64,000 nt of DNA. Origin: Oxalobacteraceae bacterium (GTDB lineage Bacteria; Pseudomonadota; Gammaproteobacteria; Burkholderiales; Burkholderiaceae_D). A model generated the notes under the pieces. That model was given only the letters and a program-made list of their open reading frames with translations. It had not been told where the DNA came from and ran no database searches. A program made the translations under genes and the position numbers. Position 1 is the first letter of the stretch. Each line of letters starts with the position of its first letter. The DNA lies in the NCBI GenBank assembly GCA_027490725.1, contig JAIXXN010000046.1, positions 1 through 64,000 of the forward strand, written 5' to 3'. Of the stretch, positions 27,142 to 35,663 are shown piece after piece.

Positions 27142-29696
27142 CACGCTCCCCTTCTGAGTCGTAAGGCATTGGCCACCACCACGGCCGAACTGAGCGCCAT
27201 GCCGACGCCCGAAATCCATGGATTGATCCAGCCCAGCGCAGCGGCCGGGATAGCGATGCCATTATACAGGCTGGCCCACCACAGATTCTGGCGGATTACC
27301 CGCATGGTACGAGCGGCCACGTCAGCACTGAGCGCCACCGAGTCGATCCGGCCACTCAGCAGCACCGCGTCGGCATGGGCCTGCGCCAGCGCTGCCCCGG
27401 CGCCCATCGCGAACGAGACATCGGCAGCACTGAGCACGGCGGCGTCATTGATGCCATCGCCCACCATGGCCACCACCGCGCCGCTTTCCTGCAGTCGCTT
27501 CACAAATGCTAGCTTCTCATCGGGCAAATAGCCGCCGATGGTGGTGGCGATGCCCAGCTGGTCGCCGACCTTGCGCGCCAGCGCGGCATGGTCGCCACTC
27601 AGCAGCACCACCGTCTTGCCAGCCTTGCGGAAGTAATCGATGGTGGCGGCCGCTTCCGTGCGGAGTCCGTCATGCAGAACAAAACAGGCCAGCCATTGCC
27701 CGGCCTTGCCCAGATACACGGGGGTGGTGCCCTCGCTGACCGTATGGGCCGGCATCGTACCGCTCAGTTCAGCGACAAAGCTGGCATTGCCGAGCCGGTA
27801 TTCACAATTGTCGAGCACGCCTTGTACGCCGCGTCCCGCCACTTCCTGCAAGTGCACTAGCGGCGCGCCAGTGCCGTTCAGTGCACCGACGCCACTGGCC
27901 GCCTGCACCAGTGCGCGTGCCAGCGGGTGGGCGCTGCCGGCGTCGAGCGACGCCGCGATTTGCAGACAGGCCCCGGCCGCCTGCGTGCCGAGCGGCAACG
28001 TATCTTGCAGCACCGGACGGCCATAAGTCAGCGTACCGGTCTTGTCGAATACCACGTGGGTGGCGCGGTGCAGAGTTTCCAGCGTTTGCGGTCCCGTTAC
28101 CAGCACACCCTGACGCAGCAGCCGGTCAGTGGCGGCGGCCAGCGCCGTCGGGGTGGCCAGCGACAGCGCGCACGGGCAGGACACCACCAGCACGGCAATC
28201 GCAATCGGCCAGGCACGTACCGCGCTGTAACCGTCCAGCCAGAACCAGAAACCGAAGGTGGCCACGGCAAACAGCAGCAGCGCCAGCACGAACCAGGCCG
28301 CCACATCATCGGCCCACTGGGCGATACGCGGCTTATCGCGGCCGGCCCGGTCGATCAGTTTCACCAGATTCGACAGGGTACTGTCCTGTACCCGGCGGGT
28401 GACCCGGGCAATAATCATATTGCTGGCATTGATGGCGCCACCGGGCAGGTCATCGCCCACCTGTTTCGCCACCGGCACGCTTTCGCCGCTGAGCAGCGAC
28501 AGATCGAGCGCGGTACGGCCCTCCAGAATCACGCAATCGGCGGCTACCGCTTCGCCGGGCTTGATCATAATCACCTGATCAACGTCCAGCGCGGCCGCTT
28601 TGACGAGCGTGCCCTGCTGGCTGGACGGATAATCTTCCAGCACCGTGGCCGACGCAGGCAAACCATGTTGCAAACGCTCGAGCGCGGCGCCCGCCTTGCG
28701 GCGCGCGCGCAATTCCAGATAGCGACTGCACAGCAGCAGGAAAATGAACATGGTGACGGAGTCAAAGTAGACCTCGCCACCACCTTGCACGGTGGCCAGC
28801 ACGCTGGCACCGAAAGCGGCCGCAATGCCCAGTGCCACCGGCACATCCATGCCCAGCGCGCGGCTGCGCAAACTGGCCCAGGCACCGCGCCAGAATGGCA
28901 GCGCCGAATAGAATATTGCCGGGGCCGTCAGCACCAGACTGGCCCAGCGCATCAGCTGGGCCATGTCATCATCCAGGGTGCCGGACTCGGCCATGTAGGC
29001 AGGCGCCACATACATCATCACCTGCATCATCGACAGACCGGCCACAAACAGCTGGCGGCCCAGCGTGCGCGACGCCAGTCGCTGCTGTTCGCTGTGACGC
29101 TGGGCATCGTAAGGGTAGGCGGCATAGCCGATGGTATGCAGGGCCGACAGAATGTCGCCGGGGCGGCAGTCGTCCGTGCGCCAGCGTACGTACAGGCGTT
29201 CAGTCGCCACGTTGAGCTGGGCACTGGCCACGCCAGGCAACTGGTTGAGGCGCTGTTCGATCAGCCAGACGCAGGCGGCGCAGCGAATCCCGTCGACCGC
29301 CAGGGTGGTTTCGCGTTCGCTGTCGCTGAGCGCAAAGCGGGGATCGGCATTGTCATACAGTTGCAGTTCGGGCGGCAGCACTTGCGCCCCTTCGGCCGTG
29401 GCGGCATAGGCCGAGCGGTTCAGATAATACGATTCCTGCCCCAGCTCCATGATGGTGGTGGCCACGGCACTGCAACCGGGGCAGCACATGGCTTGCTCGG
29501 CACCGGCAATGTGTACCCGCCATTCCGGCTTGGCCGTGGCCGGTACCGGCAGACCGCAGTGGTAGCAGGCCAGCGCAGCAGGCTGGCTCGCGCCCGGCGC
29601 AGGCGGTAGTAGGCCAACATCGGGGCCGACATCGGGGCCGACAACAGGGCCGGCAGCGCCCGCGACGGGCGGGGTTAGTGTTGTGGTGTCAGACAT
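27141..29696 (-). CDS. ccoI: Copper-transporting P-type ATPase CcoI (FixI)
   Basis: Inner-membrane copper exporter of 851 residues that supplies copper for cbb3 assembly. N-terminal cysteine motifs CYHCG and CCPGC precede a heavy-metal domain (GIRCAACVWLIEQRL), then the TGES-type loop LLSGESVPV, the CPC ion site (VVSCPCALSLATPTAL), the phosphorylation site DKTGTLTYG and the hinge MVGDGINDAAVL. Its start overlaps the upstream SafE-like gene by 22 bases. The first 35 residues hold a GPDVGPDVG tandem repeat and look disordered. Confidence 0.95.
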   Translation of the reverse strand: MSDTTTLTPPVAGAAGPVVGPDVGPDVGLLPPAPGASQPAALACYHCGLPVPATAKPEWRVHIAGAEQAMCCPGCSAVATTIMELGQESYYLNRSAYAATAEGAQVLPPELQLYDNADPRFALSDSERETTLAVDGIRCAACVWLIEQRLNQLPGVASAQLNVATERLYVRWRTDDCRPGDILSALHTIGYAAYPYDAQRHSEQQRLASRTLGRQLFVAGLSMMQVMMYVAPAYMAESGTLDDDMAQLMRWASLVLTAPAIFYSALPFWRGAWASLRSRALGMDVPVALGIAAAFGASVLATVQGGGEVYFDSVTMFIFLLLCSRYLELRARRKAGAALERLQHGLPASATVLEDYPSSQQGTLVKAAALDVDQVIMIKPGEAVAADCVILEGRTALDLSLLSGESVPVAKQVGDDLPGGAINASNMIIARVTRRVQDSTLSNLVKLIDRAGRDKPRIAQWADDVAAWFVLALLLFAVATFGFWFWLDGYSAVRAWPIAIAVLVVSCPCALSLATPTALAAATDRLLRQGVLVTGPQTLETLHRATHVVFDKTGTLTYGRPVLQDTLPLGTQAAGACLQIAASLDAGSAHPLARALVQAASGVGALNGTGAPLVHLQEVAGRGVQGVLDNCEYRLGNASFVAELSGTMPAHTVSEGTTPVYLGKAGQWLACFVLHDGLRTEAAATIDYFRKAGKTVVLLSGDHAALARKVGDQLGIATTIGGYLPDEKLAFVKRLQESGAVVAMVGDGINDAAVLSAADVSFAMGAGAALAQAHADAVLLSGRIDSVALSADVAARTMRVIRQNLWWASLYNGIAIPAAALGWINPWISGVGMALSSAVVVANALRLRRGA
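29618..29644. repeat. 12-base tandem repeat in the ccoI start region
   Basis: ACATCGGGGCCG occurs twice in tandem (followed by ACA), encoding the GPDVGPDVG segment of the N-terminal tail. Slippage here would change tail length without a frameshift. Confidence 0.6.
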
Positions 29697-30460
29697 AAAG
29701 TGTTCATCCAGTCAGGCGTGAATCCGCCCGCAGCGCGGAACAGGCCCAGCAGGCCAAAAGCCAGCACCAGCAAGCCGCAGGCGATGCGTACCGGGCGCTG
29801 CTGCAAGGCCCGTTGCAAGCGCGCGCCCAGCAGTCCCAGCCCCGTCAGCATGGGCAGGGTGCCCAGCCCGAACGCCAGCATCACGGCGGCGCCGGAACTG
29901 GCCGAGCCGCTCAGCATGGCGGTCAGCAGTACGCTGTACACCATGCCACAGGGCAGCCAGCCCCACAGCGCGCCCAGCACAAAGGCCTGATGCGGGCGGG
30001 TGGCCGGCATCAGTGCTTTCATGGCCGGTGCCAGCAGTGGCTGGGCCGCTTGCCACAGCACGCGGCCGCCTTGTTCCAGCAGGGCCAGTCCCTGCCAGGC
30101 GTTCATCAGATACAGTCCCAGCGCAACCAGCATCAGGTTGGCCAGCCAGTAGAAGCCCAGTTGTACCCCGGCGAGCGTGCTCAGGCTTTGCGCGCCGCTG
30201 GCCAGTCCGCCTGCCAGTGCGCCGGCCACCATATAGCTGCTGATGCGGCCAGCGTTATAGGCCAGCACGCGCAACAACGGCGAAGCCGGCCGCGCAGGCA
30301 CAATGGCAATCACTGGTCGCGGCGAGGAGGTGACGGGGGCAACTGCCGGGGCAGCGGTGCCGGCCGTGAGTGCGCCGACGATGCCGCCGCACATGCCGAT
30401 GCAATGCACGCTGCCGGCCAATCCAACTACCAGTACCGGCAGCAACTGCAGAGCATTCAT
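29675..30460 (-). CDS. Sulfite exporter TauE/SafE-like (COG2836) membrane protein
   Basis: Integral membrane protein of about 261 residues starting MNALQLLPVLVVGLAGSVHCIGMCGG. The HCIGMCGG motif in helix 1 and GALWGWLPCGMVYSVL later mark the COG2836 family, routinely found beside ccoI and ccoS in cbb3 clusters of Proteobacteria and suspected of a metal (copper) role; sulfite export is a family name only. The start at 30460 is preferred because the helix begins there. It lies between hemN (7 bases away) and ccoI (overlapping). Confidence 0.82.
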   Translation of the reverse strand: MNALQLLPVLVVGLAGSVHCIGMCGGIVGALTAGTAAPAVAPVTSSPRPVIAIVPARPASPLLRVLAYNAGRISSYMVAGALAGGLASGAQSLSTLAGVQLGFYWLANLMLVALGLYLMNAWQGLALLEQGGRVLWQAAQPLLAPAMKALMPATRPHQAFVLGALWGWLPCGMVYSVLLTAMLSGSASSGAAVMLAFGLGTLPMLTGLGLLGARLQRALQQRPVRIACGLLVLAFGLLGLFRAAGGFTPDWMNTLCLTPQH

Positions 30461-30467
30461 GAAGGGC

Positions 30468-31904
30468 TCAGATAGTCTTCGAGTAACGCAGTGGTTGGGT
30501 CTCGCCGTCAACGCGCGGCAAGCCCAGATAGCGGTCGAACACCATGCAGATATTGCGGATCAGCAGACGGCCTTTCGGGGTCACGGTCAGCCATTGCGGA
30601 TCGATCTGCAGCAGACCGTCTTCCTCGAAGGCTTTGAGCTTTTCCAGCTCGGTCGCAAAGTACTCGGCAAAGCGGATCGGGAACGATTGCTCGATGGTGG
30701 CGATCGACAACTCGAAGTTGCACATCAGCTTCTGGATCAGGATGCGGCGCAGCAGATCATCGTTTTCCAGCTTGATGCCACGCACCACCGGCAGACGGCC
30801 TTCGTCGAGTTTTTCGTAATAGCCTTCCAGGGTCTTTTCGTTCTGGCTGTAAGTCGCGCCTACCGCGCTGATGGCCGACACGCCGCAGGAAATCAGTTCC
30901 GATTCGGCACGCGTGGAATAGCCCTGGAAATTGCGCTGCAAACGTCCCTGACGCTGGGCCACGGCCAGTTCGTCGTCCGGTTTGGCGAAGTGATCCATAC
31001 CGATATACACATAGCCGGCTGCGCACAGGCGGCGGATGCACAGCGCCAGCAAGTCCAGCTTCACGGCCGGGGTCGGCAGATCGGCTTCGGCGATGCGACG
31101 CTGCGGCTTGAACAGGTGCGGCAGGTGGGCGTAGTTGTACAGCGCGATACGGTCCGGATTGGCAGCAATCACCTTGTCCAGCGTCTGCTCCATGCTGGTC
31201 ATGGTCTGCTTGGGCAGGCCGTAGATCAGATCGATACTGATGGAACGGAAGCCGGCATCCCGGGCAGCGTCCATCACGGCGCGGGTTTCCGCTTCCGGCT
31301 GAATCCGGTTCACGGCTTTCTGCACATCCGGGTCGAAGTCCTGCACACCCAGACTGATACGGTTGAAACCCTGTTTGCGCAGCGAATGCACGCGTTCCAC
31401 GCTGACCGTGCGGGGATCGATTTCAATCGAATATTCGCCTTGCTGGTCGGTCGCGAAATCGAAACTGGCGTGCAGGTGGGCCATCAGGTCACCCATCTGG
31501 CGATCGCTCAGATAGGTCGGCGTGCCGCCGCCGAAGTGCAGCTGTTCCAGCTTGCCCATACCGGCGAACAGGCGTCCCTGCATATCGATTTCCGTCTTCA
31601 GGTAATCGAGGTAGGTGGCCGCCTTGCTATGGTCTTTGGTGACGATCTTGTTGCAACCGCAGTAGTAGCACACCGTATCGCAGAACGGGATATGGATGTA
31701 CAGCGACAGCGGCCGCACGCTGCGGCGCATGCGCAGACCAGCCACCGCTTCGAGGAACTGGCCGTAGCCGAACTCCGGCTGGAAACGGTCAGCCGTCGGA
31801 TACGAGGTATAGCGCGGCCCCGATTGGCTCAGCTTGCCAATAATGGCAGCGTCAAATTCTACGGCTGGGAAAGCAGAGCCGGTGCTACATACGTTGGTAT
31901 TCAT
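30468..31904 (-). CDS. hemN: Oxygen-independent coproporphyrinogen III oxidase HemN
   Basis: Radical SAM enzyme of 478 residues that makes protoporphyrinogen IX without oxygen. The cluster motif CDTVCYYCGC lies after YIHIPF, with the SAM-binding HFGGGTPTYLS and the Y-x-H-P-substitute stretch YNYAHLPHLFKPQRRI (family: a TRP/HLP loop). It provides heme for the oxidase under the same low-oxygen conditions. It starts 2 bases after the aer stop, so both share a message. Confidence 0.95.
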   Translation of the reverse strand: MNTNVCSTGSAFPAVEFDAAIIGKLSQSGPRYTSYPTADRFQPEFGYGQFLEAVAGLRMRRSVRPLSLYIHIPFCDTVCYYCGCNKIVTKDHSKAATYLDYLKTEIDMQGRLFAGMGKLEQLHFGGGTPTYLSDRQMGDLMAHLHASFDFATDQQGEYSIEIDPRTVSVERVHSLRKQGFNRISLGVQDFDPDVQKAVNRIQPEAETRAVMDAARDAGFRSISIDLIYGLPKQTMTSMEQTLDKVIAANPDRIALYNYAHLPHLFKPQRRIAEADLPTPAVKLDLLALCIRRLCAAGYVYIGMDHFAKPDDELAVAQRQGRLQRNFQGYSTRAESELISCGVSAISAVGATYSQNEKTLEGYYEKLDEGRLPVVRGIKLENDDLLRRILIQKLMCNFELSIATIEQSFPIRFAEYFATELEKLKAFEEDGLLQIDPQWLTVTPKGRLLIRNICMVFDRYLGLPRVDGETQPLRYSKTI

Positions 31905-31906
31905 AA

Positions 31907-33547
31907 TCAGGCAGCGATGCGCTTGTTAGGCTGGGGTTTACGGACGGCAAGCGCGGCACGCGAGGTGCGGGCAGTGCCGAATTTGAACAGACTCACCGCC
32001 TGGGTCAGGTTGCCCGCTTCGACTGCCAGACTGGCGGTCGCTGCTGCAGCCTGTTCCACCAGCGCGGCGTTTTGCTGGGTCACAGTATCCATGTGGGCAA
32101 TCGCGGCATTGACCTGATCGACACCGATGCTTTGCTCCTGCGAAGCGACGGTGATTTCCTGCATGATCGAGGTGACCTGCTGCACCGAAGCCACCACTTC
32201 CTTCATGGTGGCGCCAGCGCGCCCGACCTGTTCCATGCCGGCACTGACTTTGCCCACCGACACACTAATCAGGTTTTTGATGTCTTTAGCGGCCGTCGCA
32301 CTGCGCTGGGCCAGATTGCGCACCTCGCCTGCCACCACGGCAAAGCCACGCCCCTGCTCACCGGCACGGGCCGCTTCCACCGCCGCATTCAGCGCCAGAA
32401 TATTGGTCTGGAAGGCGATGCCTTCGATCAGGCCGATAATGTCGACGATCTTGTGCGAGGAGGCATTAATTTCATCCATGGTGGCGATCACGTCGGAAAC
32501 GATCTCGCCGCCATGCACGGCCACGTGCGAGGCATTCAGCGCCAGCTGGTTGGCTTGCGCGGAATTGTCGGCATTCTGCTTCACGGTCGAGGAGAACTGC
32601 TCCACACTGGAAGCAGTTTCTTCCAGACTGGCCGCCTGCGCTTCGGTGCGGCCCGACAGATCCATATTGCCGGCAGCGATCTGGCGGGTGGCCACGGCCA
32701 TGGTTTCGACATTGGTGCGCACATCGCGGATGGTGGCGATCAGATTGCTATTCATCTGCTGCAAGGCGCGCAGCAATTGGCCGACTTCATCGGTCGCTTC
32801 CGTTTCGAAGCTGCCGGACAGGTCACCGGCGGCAATCGCGCGTGCGCCGAGCAGGGCATGGCCAAGCGGCTGCAACACGGACACGCGCAAGGTGTACCAG
32901 AGGAACACATTGATCAGCAAGCCCAGCACGGTCGCGCCAAACAGCAGGTAGTTATGGCCGCCACCGCCGAGCAGGGCAGCAGCACCGACCGTGGCCAGCA
33001 GCACGTTGACCAGACTGGTCGCGGCCCAGATACGCAGGCCCAGCGACGAGTGGATCAGGCGGCGCGTCAGACGCGCCACCAGCGAACCGCCACTGCCATG
33101 AATCACCTGACCGTTTTTGATGCGGATACTGTGTTTGCCACCGGAACGGATCGCACGGTAAGCCTCTTCGGCACGGTTGATCTGGTTGCGCTCGGGCTTG
33201 GTGCGCACCGACATATAGCCGGTGGTCTTGCCATTTTCACGGATCGGCGTGACGTTCGCGCGCACCCAGTAAAAATCGCCATTCTTGGCGCGGTTTTTGA
33301 CGATCCCAGTCCACGGTGTACCGGACTGGATCGATTGCCACATATCGGCAAACGCTTCGGCAGGCATATCCGGATGGCGCACAATATTCTGCGGTGCGCC
33401 CATCAACTCGGCCTCTTCGTAACCGCTCACGTGGCAGAAATACGGATTCACATAGACGATGTTACCGTTCAAGTCGGTTTTCGAAACGATCGCCTGATCG
33501 TCCTGCACTTCCACTTCGCGGTTAGTCACCGGCTGATTATTGCGCAT
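31907..33547 (-). CDS. aer: PAS-containing methyl-accepting chemotaxis protein, Aer type
   Basis: Aerotaxis/redox receptor of 546 residues. A cytoplasmic PAS domain comes first (residues about 15-125: [41 protein letters not shown]), then a short hydrophobic anchor ([36 protein letters not shown]), HAMP, and the signalling hairpin with [41 protein letters not shown]. It lacks a C-terminal NWETF-type CheR tether. It is the first gene of the run aer-hemN-safE-ccoI-ccoS, with an FNR box ahead. Confidence 0.93.
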   Translation of the reverse strand: MRNNQPVTNREVEVQDDQAIVSKTDLNGNIVYVNPYFCHVSGYEEAELMGAPQNIVRHPDMPAEAFADMWQSIQSGTPWTGIVKNRAKNGDFYWVRANVTPIRENGKTTGYMSVRTKPERNQINRAEEAYRAIRSGGKHSIRIKNGQVIHGSGGSLVARLTRRLIHSSLGLRIWAATSLVNVLLATVGAAALLGGGGHNYLLFGATVLGLLINVFLWYTLRVSVLQPLGHALLGARAIAAGDLSGSFETEATDEVGQLLRALQQMNSNLIATIRDVRTNVETMAVATRQIAAGNMDLSGRTEAQAASLEETASSVEQFSSTVKQNADNSAQANQLALNASHVAVHGGEIVSDVIATMDEINASSHKIVDIIGLIEGIAFQTNILALNAAVEAARAGEQGRGFAVVAGEVRNLAQRSATAAKDIKNLISVSVGKVSAGMEQVGRAGATMKEVVASVQQVTSIMQEITVASQEQSIGVDQVNAAIAHMDTVTQQNAALVEQAAAATASLAVEAGNLTQAVSLFKFGTARTSRAALAVRKPQPNKRIAA

Positions 33548-33582
33548 GTTGTCTCTCCAGATGGATTTGTTGCTCTACCGCA

Positions 33583-33638
33583 ATTATAGTCCCGTCAGTG
33601 TACGGAGGATGGGGCGATTATTTATTGATTTAGATCAA
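33583..33638 (-). promoter_or_regulatory. FNR box and -10 ahead of aer
   Basis: TTGAT-TTAG-ATCAA at 33625-33638 is a perfect FNR box. A consensus TATAAT sits at 33588-33583. The box centre is about 55 bases from the start point implied by that -10, not the standard -41.5 spacing, so the exact architecture is uncertain. Confidence 0.7.
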
Positions 33639-33774
33639 AGATCCCCAGATTGCCTGTGTTAAGCCCTATCAATAATAGGGATAGTCGCGGCCCGCTGCGA
33701 TGGCTTGCTTGACATGGGCAAGGAAGGGGAGTACAAGCGCCGCCCCAAATCGGTGCATCCTGTCTGACCAGCTG

Positions 33775-34716
33775 TTAGGGCGCTGCCTGGGAGGGCGGAG
33801 TGCCCCGCAGTTTGCCTGCCAGCGTGACAGCGCCCAGCGCCAGCGCACCGGCCACCAGACCGGCTAGCAGATTCAGCACCGACGGCAGTAGCATGGCCAG
33901 CCAGCCAGCAGGTGCCGGCAGCGCCGCCACCACGGCCGTCACGTGTTCGATCCACGCATGGGCTGGGCCGATGCCATGGGTCAGAATGCCGCCGCCGACC
34001 ATGAACATGGCCGCCGTGCCCACCACCGAAAGCAGGGTCATCAGACGTGGTGCAGCCGCCAACAACACCCGTCCCAGTGCCTGCAACAGGGTGCCGCCAT
34101 GACGCACCAGATACAGACCGGCATCGTCGAGTTTGACGATGGCCGCCACCAGACCGTACACGCCCACCGTCATCAGCAGCGCGATCCCCACGACCACCGC
34201 GACCTGCTGGGAAAAGGGTGCACCGGCCACCGTGCCCAGCGCAATCACGATGATTTCCGCCGACAGAATGAAATCGGTGCGCACGGCACCACGGATCTTG
34301 TCGCGCTCCAGCGCCACCAGATCGACGTCCGGTTCGGCCAGCACGGCCGCCAGCGAGCCGGCCGGGGCATGCTCGTGACGGTGTAATACGCTATGGGCGA
34401 TCTTTTCGAAGCCTTCGAAACATAGGTACAGGCCGCCCAGCATCAGTAGCGGTGCAATCGCCCACGGCGCCAGTGCACTGATGCCGAGCGCTGCCGGCAC
34501 CAGAATCGCCTTATTTTTCAGTGAACCGCGCGCCACCGCCCACACCACCGGCAGTTCGCGTTCGGCCTGCACGCCGGCCACCTGCTGGGCGTTCAGGGCC
34601 AGATCGTCGCCCAGCACACCGGCGGTTTTCTTGGCCGCGACTTTACTCATCAGGGCAACATCGTCGAGGATGCTGGCAATATCATCGATCAGCGCTAGCA
34701 GGCTGGTTCCGGCCAT
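33775..34716 (-). CDS. DUF808 (YedI-like) membrane protein
   Basis: Inner-membrane protein of 313 residues. The start MAGTSLLALIDDIASILDDVALMSKVAAKKTAGVLGDDLALNA is characteristic of the DUF808 family, followed by multiple helices (ILVPAALGISALAPWAIAPLLMLGGLYLCFEG and four more) and a cytoplasmic segment with HRHEHAPAG. No biochemical role is established. It is not obviously in an operon: aer ends to the left and a LysE gene is divergent to the right (199 bases). Confidence 0.85.
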   Translation of the reverse strand: MAGTSLLALIDDIASILDDVALMSKVAAKKTAGVLGDDLALNAQQVAGVQAERELPVVWAVARGSLKNKAILVPAALGISALAPWAIAPLLMLGGLYLCFEGFEKIAHSVLHRHEHAPAGSLAAVLAEPDVDLVALERDKIRGAVRTDFILSAEIIVIALGTVAGAPFSQQVAVVVGIALLMTVGVYGLVAAIVKLDDAGLYLVRHGGTLLQALGRVLLAAAPRLMTLLSVVGTAAMFMVGGGILTHGIGPAHAWIEHVTAVVAALPAPAGWLAMLLPSVLNLLAGLVAGALALGAVTLAGKLRGTPPSQAAP

Positions 34717-34915
34717 CAGTGGCCTCCTTGTTATCAGGTGGGTGAAATGGGAAGGCGGCAGCGCTGGCTGGTACCATCTGCCCTTCCTCTCATATAGTAC
34801 CCGAAGCCCTAGGCGAAAAATATCAGAAGTATTCAGCGCAGCGCCGCACGCGGCACACCGCTACAATAGATCCCGCCCTGGCAGTTGCGCCTGCCCCTGA
34901 ACAACTGGAAAACTC

Positions 34916-35557
34916 ATGAGCTTTGCCACCTGGATCACCTTTCTGATTGCCGCCAGCATCATCGCCGTCTCGCCCGGCTCGGGCGCCGTGCTGTCGATGT
35001 CGCATGGCCTGTCGTACGGCGTGCGCCGCACCAGTGCCACCATCCTCGGCCTGCAGGCGGGCCTGCTGCTGGTGCTGGCGATCGCCGGTGGCGGGGTCGG
35101 CTCGCTGCTGCTGGCCTCGGAAGTGGCGTTCAATATTGTTAAAACCGTCGGTGCGCTGTATCTGATTTATCTGGGCCTGAGCCAGTGGCGCGCCAAGGTC
35201 AGCATCAGCGGCGAGGCGGCCCATGCCGAAGTGCAGGTACCGTCGGTGCGGCAGCGCGTGCTGACCGGTTTTCTGACCAATGCCACCAACCCGAAAGGCA
35301 TCATTTTCATGGTCGCCGTGCTGCCGCAATTTATTACCCGCGAGGCGCCATTGCTGCCGCAGTTGCTGATTCTGGCGGTCACCATGTGCTGCGTCGATCT
35401 GCTGGTGATGCACAGTTATGCGTTTCTGGCCGCCTCGATGCAGCGCTTTTTCCGCGATGCGCGCGCTGTCAAAAAGCAGAACCGCGTCTTCGGCGGCCTG
35501 CTGATGGCGGTCGGCACCGCGCTGTTCTTCGTCAAACGGGGCGGCGCGACCGCCTGA
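34916..35557 (+). CDS. LysE/RhtB family amino-acid exporter
   Basis: Six-helix transporter of 213 residues. Family landmarks: AVSPGSGAVLSMSHGLSYGVRRTSATILGLQAG near the N-terminus and FLTNATNPKGIIFMVAVLPQF in the middle. RhtB relatives export homoserine, threonine or leucine; the substrate here is unknown. It is a single gene, with 106 bases before the next coding region on the same strand. Confidence 0.88.
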   Translation: MSFATWITFLIAASIIAVSPGSGAVLSMSHGLSYGVRRTSATILGLQAGLLLVLAIAGGGVGSLLLASEVAFNIVKTVGALYLIYLGLSQWRAKVSISGEAAHAEVQVPSVRQRVLTGFLTNATNPKGIIFMVAVLPQFITREAPLLPQLLILAVTMCCVDLLVMHSYAFLAASMQRFFRDARAVKKQNRVFGGLLMAVGTALFFVKRGGATA

Positions 35558-35663
35558 TAGCCTGAGCTTGTCGCCTGCCACAGCAATTTGTAAGGTCTTG
35601 TAATCGCGGTAGGCGCATTCGGCGCGCCAGCGTTTAATGCGCATATTACCTAGGAGCGCCGCT

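Noticed and set aside
27927..29609. 560-codon rightward frame
   Set aside because: Antisense of ccoI.
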